In this document: in pieces, positions 1 through 6,197 of the stretch
Position numbering within the stretch: the stretch's first letter is position 1
How the letters are laid out: each line of letters starts with the position of its first letter
Assembly: GCA_946885905.1 (NCBI GenBank)
Contig: CAMPHL010000043.1
Span: 1-10,308 of the forward strand
Source: an uncultured Pseudomonadota bacterium
GTDB taxonomy: Bacteria > Pseudomonadota > Gammaproteobacteria > Burkholderiales > Usitatibacteraceae
Direction: 5' to 3'
Length of the DNA stretch: 10,308 nt
Program-made: the position numbers and the translations under genes
Notes under the pieces: generated by a model
Told to the model about the DNA's origin: nothing
The model's database searches: none
Seen by the model: the letters and a program-made list of their open reading frames with translations, nothing else

Positions 1-52
1 TCGCGCCCCCCCAACACCCCCACACCCCCCCCACCGGGCCCCGCGCGGCCCG
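1..52. other. C-rich low-complexity tract at the window edge
   Basis: Positions 8-34 consist only of C and A, with runs of seven and nine C. Positions 35-52 are GC-only apart from their flanks. The tract abuts sequence that encodes a normal LarA-family N-terminus, yet contains no in-frame start codon for it and would translate as a proline-rich stretch. It looks like a degraded contig end rather than genomic sequence, but the raw reads would decide. Confidence 0.5.
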
Positions 53-1450
53 GAGAAGAAAGTCGCCGTCGATTTCGGCGACCGCAAGGTCGACCTCGAG
101 GTGCCCGATTCGGCCGTCGTGGCCGAGTTCACGGACCCCGGGCTGCTCGACGATCCGGCGGCCGAAGTCGACAAGGTTCTGGCCAACCCGCTGGGCATGC
201 CCCCGCTCGCGGAGATGGCGAGGCCCGGAATGCGCGTGGCGATCGGCTTCGACGACATCACGCGCCCGGGCACGCCGGCCCGGCTGATCCTGCCGAAGGT
301 GGTCGAGGTCCTGAACAGGTCGGGCGTCCACGACCGCGACATCGTCTTCATCAGCGCCACCAGCAACCACCGCAAGGACACGCGCTCGGAGCTCGCCAAC
401 CACCTGGGGCCGGCGATCTTCAACCGCTTCCAGCCGCTGGGAAACATCCGCAACCACGATTGCGACGATCCCGCGGGCCTCGTCTTCCACGGCATCACCG
501 ACAGCGGCCGCTACGTCGAGCACAACCGCACGTTCCTCGAGGCCGACCTGCAGGTCTACCAGGGCAACGTGTCCGCCCAGGCATGGAAGGGATACACCGG
601 CACCGGGGTGGTGATCGGGCTCGCCTCGACCAGGAGCATCGCCTCGCACCACAGCTTGGCCACCGTGCCGGATCCGGAGAAGAAGAAGGAGCACCGGAAG
701 GCGGCGGGCACGAAGCTGCCCGGGATGAAGCCCGAGATGACCGCGGTGCTCGAGAAGGCTACCGGCAAGAAGACCTTCTACGTGAACGCCGTGAGCGCAA
801 TGGGCGGCAAGCCCATCGGCATTTTCGCGGGGCATGCGGGCGAGGCGACGCCGCCGGCCTGGGAGCTCGCGGGACGCTCGTTCACGCGCGAGGTCCCCCA
901 AGCCGACGTGCTCGTCGTGGGCCTGGGCGCGGCCTACTCGTATGGCTCGTCGGAGAACGCGCTCATCGCCGCCGTGGGGGCGCTCGTGCCCCCACGCTAC
1001 AGCCCGGAGCAGCCGGTGCTGCGCGAGGGCGGCGTGGTGATCGCGCTCTCGCCCACGAGCGGATGGATCGACCCCGACCGCTATCCCTCGTACCAGCGCC
1101 TCATCGACGTGTACGACAGGCACCACGACATCCGCGCGCTGGTCGACTACGAGGAGATCTTCCACGGCGACCCGGTGCTCATGCAGAAATACCGCCACGG
1201 CTTCGGCTACCCGGCGCTGCACGCCTTCTGGATCTTCTACGAGTTCGAGTACGCGTTGAAGCGCGCCGGCGCCGTGATCATGGCGGGCACGCGCAATCCG
1301 GGCGTGTTCCGCAGGCTCGGCTTGCAGACCGCGCCCGACTTCGACGAGGCATGGAAGGCTGCGCGCCGCTACGTGGGCGACAACCCGACGACCGTCGTGG
1401 CGCCGACTTTCTGGTCGCGGCCGCGCATCAAGTTCTCCGTGAAAGGGTAG
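53..1450 (+). CDS. LarA-family (DUF2088) nickel-pincer-dependent racemase/epimerase-like protein, 5' end not resolved
   Basis: This is a homologue of lactate racemase LarA, whose family uses the nickel-pincer nucleotide to racemise or epimerise 2-hydroxyacids in the cytoplasm. A GTG at 101 is available, but codons 53-100 read EKKVAVDFGDRKVDLE, the usual first strand of the family, so the true start lies further upstream in the damaged edge; the frame is open to the window start. Numbered from the GTG, 449 residues include an ITRP motif (R55) and SNHRKDT (H90), matching LarA R75 and H108. LASTRSIASHHS puts H184 at the nickel ligand H200. By alignment to Lactiplantibacillus plantarum LarA recalled from memory, H174 is replaced by Q160, and the GGxKxxxPG segment with the cofactor-tethering K184 is shortened to GTGVVIG (167-173). 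The substrate-binding YQxxK region is also replaced. Family membership is firm; the reaction is unknown and probably not lactate racemisation. larC starts 10 bp downstream. Confidence 0.85.
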   Translation, partial: EKKVAVDFGDRKVDLEVPDSAVVAEFTDPGLLDDPAAEVDKVLANPLGMPPLAEMARPGMRVAIGFDDITRPGTPARLILPKVVEVLNRSGVHDRDIVFISATSNHRKDTRSELANHLGPAIFNRFQPLGNIRNHDCDDPAGLVFHGITDSGRYVEHNRTFLEADLQVYQGNVSAQAWKGYTGTGVVIGLASTRSIASHHSLATVPDPEKKKEHRKAAGTKLPGMKPEMTAVLEKATGKKTFYVNAVSAMGGKPIGIFAGHAGEATPPAWELAGRSFTREVPQADVLVVGLGAAYSYGSSENALIAAVGALVPPRYSPEQPVLREGGVVIALSPTSGWIDPDRYPSYQRLIDVYDRHHDIRALVDYEEIFHGDPVLMQKYRHGFGYPALHAFWIFYEFEYALKRAGAVIMAGTRNPGVFRRLGLQTAPDFDEAWKAARRYVGDNPTTVVAPTFWSRPRIKFSVKG

Positions 1451-1460
1451 GCTTGGGCTC

Positions 1461-2780
1461 ATGACCACCCTGGCGCGTATCCACCTCGATCCCATCGGCG
1501 GGATCGCCGGCGACATGTTCGTCGCGGCGATGTGCGACGCCTTCCCCGAGCGCGTGGCGGGGCTGATGGCCGAGCTCCAAAAGATCACCCCCTACCCTGG
1601 AAGGCAGGGCGAGGGTCCCGGCATCGACGTCCTGCGCCACTCGGACGGCGTCCTCCACGGCCGCCGCTTCCACGTCGAGGAGCCGCCCGCCGAAATCCAC
1701 GCGCGGACGCATCACCACGGCGACGGCCACGCGCACGACCACCTGCACGTGCCGCACCGCGAGATCCGCGCGAACCTGCTCACGGCGGGATTGGATCCGG
1801 CCACCCTCAAGCACGCGCTCGCCCTCTTCGAGCTGCTGGCGCAAGCCGAGGGAGACGTGCACGGGATCGGGCCCGACGACGTCGCCTTCCACGAAGTCGG
1901 CGCCTGGGACTCGATCGCGGATTTCGTGGCCGCCGCATATCTCATCGCCGCGGCGGGCCCGCGCTCGTGGAGCGTGGGCCCGCTGCCGCTCGGCGGCGGA
2001 CGCGTCAAATCCGCCCACGGCGTCCTGGCCGTGCCGGCGCCGGCCACGACCTGGCTGCTCGAAGGCCTCGACGTGATCGACGACGGCGTGCCCGGCGAGC
2101 GCGTGACCCCGACGGGCGCGACCATCGTGCGATATCTCTGCGGAAATGCGCGTCACTCCGGTTCGGCAAGCTCCCCCGGCTCGACTCGTCATCCCGGCGA
2201 AGGCCGCGGCCCAATCACCATCGTGGCCAACGGCCACGGTTTCGGCACCATGAAGCTGCCGGGCATCCCGAACGTGCTGCGGGTGCTGGCCTTCGCCGAT
2301 TCACCCGCCCTTCCCCCGCCGCTCGACGAGGAAATCGCCACGCTCCAGTTCGAGATCGACGACCAGTCGGCCGAGGATCTCGCCGTGGCCCTCGACCGAT
2401 TGCGCGCAACGCCGGGCGTCCTCGACACGAGCCAGGCCCCGGTGGTCGGCAAGAAGGGACGGCTCGCCACCCACGTCCAGGTGCTTGCGAGGCTGGAGGC
2501 AGCCGACGCGGTCGCCGACCAATGCCTCGCGCAGACGACCACGCTCGGCGTTCGCATCGCGCGCGTCCTGCGCCGCGTGGCACCCAGGGCGTCGGTGGAA
2601 ACGGCCGATGGCGTGCGCGTGAAGCTTGCCTCGCGTCCCTCGGGCGAGATGACGGCGAAGGCCGAGATGGACGACATCGCCCGGGTGCCCGGCGGCAGGG
2701 TGCAGCGGCAGCAAGCCCGCAAGCGTGCGCAAGACCAAGCCCTCGGATCGGCAAGCCATGACGACCGCAAGCGCGATTGA
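1461..2780 (+). CDS. larC: LarC, nickel insertion protein for the nickel-pincer cofactor
   Basis: LarC inserts Ni(II) into pyridinium-3,5-bisthiocarboxylic acid mononucleotide, the last step of nickel-pincer synthesis, in a CTP-dependent reaction (family knowledge). The 439-residue protein has the N-terminal signature HLDPIGGIAGDMF (8-20), a histidine-rich loop with nine His between residues 80 and 99 (a plausible metal store), HEVGAWDSIAD (144-154), the PLPLGGGRVKSAHG region (174-187), TPTG (216-219) and a GxGFGT...LPGIPNVLRVL segment (258-276). In L. plantarum the gene is split into larC1/larC2 joined by programmed frameshifting; here it is one unbroken frame. Residues about 229-252 look longer than usual and contain a TRHPGEGRGP peptide encoded by a dispersed-repeat-like sequence. 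The ATG at 1461 lies 10 bp after the larA-like stop. The 3' end overlaps larE by 23 bp. Confidence 0.93.
   Translation: MTTLARIHLDPIGGIAGDMFVAAMCDAFPERVAGLMAELQKITPYPGRQGEGPGIDVLRHSDGVLHGRRFHVEEPPAEIHARTHHHGDGHAHDHLHVPHREIRANLLTAGLDPATLKHALALFELLAQAEGDVHGIGPDDVAFHEVGAWDSIADFVAAAYLIAAAGPRSWSVGPLPLGGGRVKSAHGVLAVPAPATTWLLEGLDVIDDGVPGERVTPTGATIVRYLCGNARHSGSASSPGSTRHPGEGRGPITIVANGHGFGTMKLPGIPNVLRVLAFADSPALPPPLDEEIATLQFEIDDQSAEDLAVALDRLRATPGVLDTSQAPVVGKKGRLATHVQVLARLEAADAVADQCLAQTTTLGVRIARVLRRVAPRASVETADGVRVKLASRPSGEMTAKAEMDDIARVPGGRVQRQQARKRAQDQALGSASHDDRKRD
2187..2206 (+). repeat. Dispersed-repeat-like insertion inside larC
   Basis: The 20 bases CGTCATCCCGGCGAAGGCCG match the left part of a small palindromic repeat common in proteobacterial genomes, whose translation often gives RHPGEGRxP or VIPAKAGI peptides (recalled knowledge). 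The stem CGGC/GCCG around a GAAG loop is visible. The expected right flank is decayed: an extra C interrupts the GGG that would pair with CCC. It keeps the larC frame and lies between two conserved LarC blocks, so it probably adds a surface loop. Confidence 0.5.
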
Positions 2781-3582
2781 GTCGCTCGAGGCCGTGCTGC
2801 GCGGCATGGGCCGCGTCGCGGTCGCCGTGAGCGGGGGAATCGACAGCCTCACGCTCGCCACGATCGCGGCTCGCACGCTCGGCAAGAGCGCGCAAATGTT
2901 CCACTCGATGACGGCGTCGGTCCCGCGGGAGGCGACGGCGCGCACGCGGGCGCTCGCCGACGAGCTGGGTTGGGGCCTCACGGTCATCGACGCGAAGGAA
3001 TTTTCCCGCAGCGAGTACGTGTCCAACCCCGTGAATCGCTGCTTCTACTGCAAGGAATCGTTGTACGCGGAAATCGCGCGCCACACCGACGCCCAGGTCG
3101 TCTCGGGCGCGAACACCGACGACCTTGGCGAATACCGGCCCGGCCTCGAGGCCGCCAGCGCGGCCGGCGCGCGCCATCCGTTCGTGGAAGCCGGGATCGA
3201 CAAGGCCACCATTCGCGCGATCGCCCGCGAGATCGGCCTTGGCGACCTTGCCTGGATTCCCGCCTCGCCCTGCCTTTCCAGCCGCGTCGAAACGGGAATC
3301 CGGGTCGAGGCGCCCATGCTTCGCCGCATCGAGTCGGCCGAGGCGGCGGTGCGGCCGTTCGTGCCCGCGAACGCCGCGGTGCGCTGCCGGGTGCGCGCCG
3401 GCGGCATCGTGATCGAGATCGACGAAGAGGTGCTGGAATCGCTCGACGAGGGCCGCAGGAGGCTCATTACCGCGCAAGTGGCGAAGACGTTCGGCAGGAA
3501 CCCGACGCTTGCCCCGTACCGTGTGGGCAGCGCGTTCCTAGTGAACTTTCCACCCGCCCCGTCCCAAGGGAGGGGGGAGTGA
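2758..3582 (+). CDS. larE: LarE, PP-loop sulfur transferase for the nickel-pincer cofactor, three-cysteine type
   Basis: LarE adenylates the carboxylates of the LarB product and replaces them with thiocarboxylates, an ATP-dependent step run twice per cofactor. With the ATG at 2758 the protein is 274 residues, close to the 276 of L. plantarum LarE; an upstream GTG at 2725 would add only 11 unconserved residues. The PP-loop motif SGGIDS is at 25-30, and EYRPGLEAASAAGARHPF (125-142) is typical of the family. Cys172 in ASPCLSSR matches the sacrificial Cys176 of L. plantarum. The NRCFYCKE motif adds C95 and C98, absent from the L. plantarum enzyme and present in LarE forms reported to bind a [4Fe-4S] cluster, so this one may recycle its sulfur (inference). 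The last residues, FPPAPSQGRGE, are encoded by a GC-rich hairpin. It overlaps larC by 23 bp and larB by 4 bp. Confidence 0.93.
   Translation: MTTASAIESLEAVLRGMGRVAVAVSGGIDSLTLATIAARTLGKSAQMFHSMTASVPREATARTRALADELGWGLTVIDAKEFSRSEYVSNPVNRCFYCKESLYAEIARHTDAQVVSGANTDDLGEYRPGLEAASAAGARHPFVEAGIDKATIRAIAREIGLGDLAWIPASPCLSSRVETGIRVEAPMLRRIESAEAAVRPFVPANAAVRCRVRAGGIVIEIDEEVLESLDEGRRRLITAQVAKTFGRNPTLAPYRVGSAFLVNFPPAPSQGRGE
3557..3577 (+). promoter_or_regulatory. GC-rich hairpin supplying the larB ribosome-binding region
   Basis: CCCC (3557-3560) and CCC (3563-3565) can pair with GGG (3568-3570) and GGGG (3573-3576), with a short AA apex and one G-G mismatch. The purine-rich right arm, AAGGGAGGGGGGA, lies directly before the GTG start of larB and is the only Shine-Dalgarno-like sequence there, so folding could reduce larB initiation unless larE is being translated through it. 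A similar element precedes the acyl-CoA ligase at 9343-9360. Pairing is read by eye; function is inferred. Confidence 0.45.
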
Positions 3583-4235
3583 TCGAGCACGGCATCCAGC
3601 TCGACCACCTGCGCGAGGCACGCCTCGGTTTCGACGAAGCCGTGTACAGCGCCGGCAAGACGGTCGCGCAGCTCGATGCGCTCATCGGCAACGCCCTCGA
3701 GATGCGCGCGCGGCGCCTCTTCACGCGCCTGGCGCAGGAAAAATTCGCCGCCCTCGCCCGCGAACACCGCGACGCGCTCGACTACGACCCGGTTTCGCGC
3801 ACCGCCTTCGCGGGCGACGAGCGGCGGGCCTGCGGCGAAGCGCGCGTGGCCGTCATCACCGGCGGAAGCTCGGACGTGGGCGCGAGCCGCGAAGCGGCGC
3901 GCACGCTCGAGTACCACGGCCAGTCGAGCGTCCACATGCCGGACATCGGGGTGGCCGGGCTCTGGCGGCTGCTCGCGCGCATGGAGGAGTTGAAACGCAT
4001 GCGCGTGGTGATCGTCGCAGCCGGGATGGAGGGCGCGCTGCCGAGCGTGGTCGCGGGCCTCGTTCCCGGCGCCGTGATCGCCCTGCCGACCTCGGTGGGC
4101 TACGGCGTTTCCGAGGGCGGGCATGCGGCCCTCACCTCGGCGCTCGCCAGCTGCGCGCCCGGGCTCGTCACCGTCAACATCGACAACGGCTACGGCGCCG
4201 CCTGCGCGGCGCTGCGGATGCTGCGCGCCGCCTGA
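3579..4235 (+). CDS. larB: LarB, nickel-pincer cofactor carboxylase/hydrolase (PurE-like fold)
   Basis: LarB carboxylates the pyridinium ring of nicotinic acid adenine dinucleotide at C5 and cleaves the phosphoanhydride, giving pyridinium-3,5-biscarboxylic acid mononucleotide. From the GTG at 3579, which overlaps the larE stop (GTGA), it is 218 residues. The PurE-like core shows ITGGSSDVGASREA (93-106), AGMEGALPSVVAGL (148-161), PTSVGYGVSEGG (170-181) and SCAPGLVTVNIDNGYGAA (191-208). C192 is 26 residues from the C-terminus, matching the catalytic Cys221 of the 246-residue L. plantarum protein. The N-terminus is about 28 residues shorter than that enzyme and begins near the LDHLREARLGFDEAVYSAGKT block, lacking the usual leading helices. 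The frame is open upstream, but extension would overlap larE heavily. Its neighbours argue against a purine-synthesis role. Confidence 0.9.
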   Translation: MIEHGIQLDHLREARLGFDEAVYSAGKTVAQLDALIGNALEMRARRLFTRLAQEKFAALAREHRDALDYDPVSRTAFAGDERRACGEARVAVITGGSSDVGASREAARTLEYHGQSSVHMPDIGVAGLWRLLARMEELKRMRVVIVAAGMEGALPSVVAGLVPGAVIALPTSVGYGVSEGGHAALTSALASCAPGLVTVNIDNGYGAACAALRMLRAA

Positions 4236-4242
4236 CAATCGA

Positions 4243-4247
4243 AGAGG
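4243..4247 (+). promoter_or_regulatory. Ribosome-binding site of the family III CoA-transferase
   Basis: AGAGG sits 8 nt before the ATG at 4256, within the only gap of note (20 bp) in the eight-gene block. No promoter or terminator is visible in that gap, so translation is probably re-initiated on the larB message. Confidence 0.55.
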
Positions 4248-4255
4248 ATTCTCCA

Positions 4256-5401
4256 ATGCTTCCCCTCACCGGAATCCGCGTGATCGAATTCTGCAACGTG
4301 GCCGCGGGGCCCTTTTGCGCGATGCTGCTCGCCGACATGGGCGCCGACGTGGTCAAGGTCGAGAACCCGCAGGGCGGCGACTCGATGCGGCAATGGCCTC
4401 CGCTCACCGCCGGCTACAGCGAGAACTTCGCCTCGCTCAACCGCAACAAGCGCTCGGTCACCCTCGACCTCAAGAACCCGGCCGACCGCGAGCGCGCGCG
4501 CAACCTGATCCTGGGCGCCGACGTGGTGCTCGAGAACAACCGCCCCGGCGTGATGGATCGCCTCGGACTGGGCTACCGGTCGTTCGCCGCTGAAAAGCCG
4601 TCGCTCGTGTACTGCTCCATCTCGGCCTTCGGCCAGGAAGGCCCGCGCGCCGGGGAAGGCGGCTTCGACCTCACCATGCAGGCGATGGCGGGGGTCATGA
4701 GCGTCACGGGCGAACCCGACGGCGCGCCGGTGAAATGCGGCGTGCCTTTGTCCGACTTCTGCGCCGGCCTCTATGGCGCGTATGCCATCGCGGCGGTGCT
4801 GCGCCGGGTGCAGCAAGGCGGTGCCGGCGAGCACATCGACGTTTCGATGCTCGGGACGTCGCTCGCGGTGGCGGCGCTGCAGACGAGCGAGTACTTCGGC
4901 AGCGGGCGCGACCCGGCGAAGCTCGGCTCCGCGCACCCGCGCAACGCCCCCTACCAGGCGTTCAAGGCGAAGGACGGCTACTTCGCGATGGCGGCTGGCA
5001 ACGACAGCCTCTGGAAAGCGGCATGCGACGTGGTCGGCATGCCCGGGCTCGTGCAGGATCCGCGCTTCGGTTCGACCACGCTGCGCGCGAAGCACCAGAA
5101 GGAGTTGAAGGCCATCCTCGAGGAGCAGTTCGGGAAGCACACCGCCGCGGAGATGCTCGGGAGGTTCCGCGCGGCCGGCGTGCCGTGCGCGCCGATCAAC
5201 ACGTATTCGCAGGCCCTGGAAGACGAGCAGGTGCGCCACATGCAGTGGGTGCAGGAAATCGCCTTGCCCACCGGCGCCGGGACGCGCACGTTCGCGTCCC
5301 CCCTGCGCTTCACCGGCAAGGGCTTCCCGATCCGGCGCGGCCCGCCCGCGCTGGGCGAGCACAACGACGAGGTCTTCCAGGACGCCAAGGCGGCCGAATG
5401 A
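4256..5401 (+). CDS. Family III (CaiB/BaiF) CoA-transferase
   Basis: Family III CoA-transferases move CoA between acyl-CoA and free carboxylic acids through an aspartyl-CoA thioester intermediate, usually as interlocked dimers in the cytoplasm. The 381 residues include LTGIRVIEFCNVAAGPF (4-20), LADMGADVVKVENPQGGD (25-42), NRNKRSVTLDLKNP (62-75), SAFGQEGP (123-130), GGFDLTMQAMAG (135-146) and VPLSDFCAGLYG (163-174), where D167 matches the catalytic Asp169 of formyl-CoA transferase. The C-terminal GPPALGEHNDEVF is also typical. Length is normal for a single-domain member. It follows larB by 20 bp and overlaps the next gene by ATGA, so it is very likely co-expressed with both. Formyl-, succinyl- or mesaconyl-CoA specificity cannot be assigned from sequence. 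Confidence 0.9.
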   Translation: MLPLTGIRVIEFCNVAAGPFCAMLLADMGADVVKVENPQGGDSMRQWPPLTAGYSENFASLNRNKRSVTLDLKNPADRERARNLILGADVVLENNRPGVMDRLGLGYRSFAAEKPSLVYCSISAFGQEGPRAGEGGFDLTMQAMAGVMSVTGEPDGAPVKCGVPLSDFCAGLYGAYAIAAVLRRVQQGGAGEHIDVSMLGTSLAVAALQTSEYFGSGRDPAKLGSAHPRNAPYQAFKAKDGYFAMAAGNDSLWKAACDVVGMPGLVQDPRFGSTTLRAKHQKELKAILEEQFGKHTAAEMLGRFRAAGVPCAPINTYSQALEDEQVRHMQWVQEIALPTGAGTRTFASPLRFTGKGFPIRRGPPALGEHNDEVFQDAKAAE

Positions 5402-6195
5402 GCGCCGGCGCCGCGGTGGCAACGAACGCGCCGGAGATCGTCGCGCAGCGACGCGGGACGACGCTCGAGGTGACGCTGGACCGGCCCGGCAAGATGAACG
5501 CGTTCTCGGCTTCACTCGTCGATGCGCTGTTGGCGGCGGTCAGCGCCGCGTACGGCGACGGCACGCGACTGCTCGTGCTGCGCGGCAACGGCAGGAATTT
5601 CAGCGCCGGCTTCGACATGGCGGGCGTCGACCGGCAATCCGAAGGCGACCTGCTGCTGCGCTTCGTCCGCATCGAGCAGCTCCTGCAGGCCGTCCACCAC
5701 GCGCCGTTCGAGACGCTCGTGCTCGCCCACGGCAGGAATTTCGGCGCGGGCGTCGATCTCGTCGGCGCCTGCTCCCGCCGCATCGCCACGCCCGATGCCA
5801 CCTTCCGCATGCCGGGCCTCAAGTTCGGCCTCGCCCTCGGCACCCACCGCTTCGCGCTCCAGGTCGGCGGCGATGTCGCACGCGACATCCTCGCGGAGTC
5901 GAAGACCTTCGGCGCCGAGGAAGGGCGGCGAATCGGATTCCTGACCGGGATTGCCGAGAAGGGTGAATGGCCGAAGGTCATCGAACGCATGGTGGCCGCA
6001 GCCGAGGCCCTTCCGCCCGACTCGCACGCCCGGCTCGTCGCCGCGACCCGCACCGATACGCGCGATGCAGACCTCGCCGAGCTCGTGCGCTCGGCCGCCG
6101 CGCCGGGGATCCGGCAGCGCATCGCCGCGTACCTGGCCGAATCGGCCGGGAACGCCGCCACCCCGGGCGCCGCGGGCGCCGTTTCGAAGGAATAG
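5398..6195 (+). CDS. Enoyl-CoA hydratase/isomerase (crotonase) family protein with altered catalytic glutamates
   Basis: Crotonase-fold proteins stabilise acyl-CoA enolates in an oxyanion hole and carry out hydration, isomerisation, hydrolysis or C-C cleavage. The 265 residues show the first oxyanion loop, GRNFSAGFD (65-73), the second loop, GRNFGAGVDL (112-121), and the following CSRRIATPDATF segment. The two acid/base glutamates of rat hydratase (E144 in GGCELA, E164 in PExxLG) align with D120 and with G140 in MPGLKFG, so simple hydratase activity is doubtful. Both oxyanion loops carry the same GRNF tetrapeptide encoded by identical 14-base DNA, which is unusual. The C-terminal tail, from about residue 245, is Ala/Gly-rich and likely disordered. 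The ATG overlaps the previous stop (ATGA); the next gene starts 2 bp after this stop. Substrate unknown. Confidence 0.85.
   Translation: MSAGAAVATNAPEIVAQRRGTTLEVTLDRPGKMNAFSASLVDALLAAVSAAYGDGTRLLVLRGNGRNFSAGFDMAGVDRQSEGDLLLRFVRIEQLLQAVHHAPFETLVLAHGRNFGAGVDLVGACSRRIATPDATFRMPGLKFGLALGTHRFALQVGGDVARDILAESKTFGAEEGRRIGFLTGIAEKGEWPKVIERMVAAAEALPPDSHARLVAATRTDTRDADLAELVRSAAAPGIRQRIAAYLAESAGNAATPGAAGAVSKE
6187..6191 (+). promoter_or_regulatory. Ribosome-binding site of the CoA-transferase-like subunit A gene
   Basis: AAGGA lies 6 nt before the ATG at 6198 and within the last codons of the crotonase gene. It supports the 6198 start, which also matches the expected short N-terminus of this family. 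Confidence 0.55.
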
Positions 6196-6197
6196 AC

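Noticed and set aside
2970..3578. A + strand frame continuous with larB that runs back through larE
   Set aside because: The upstream part is out of frame with the conserved LarE protein and resembles nothing; GTG at 3579 with a strong purine-rich leader is a better start.
2758..3582. Other PP-loop enzymes such as NAD synthetase, GMP synthase or QueC
   Set aside because: Length, the EYRPGLEAASAAGARHPF region, the three-cysteine pattern and the operon partners point to LarE.
3579..4235. PurE, the purine-biosynthesis carboxylase
   Set aside because: The fold is related, but the SCAPG...NIDNGYGAA C-terminus, the extra N-terminal block and the larC-larE neighbours fit LarB.
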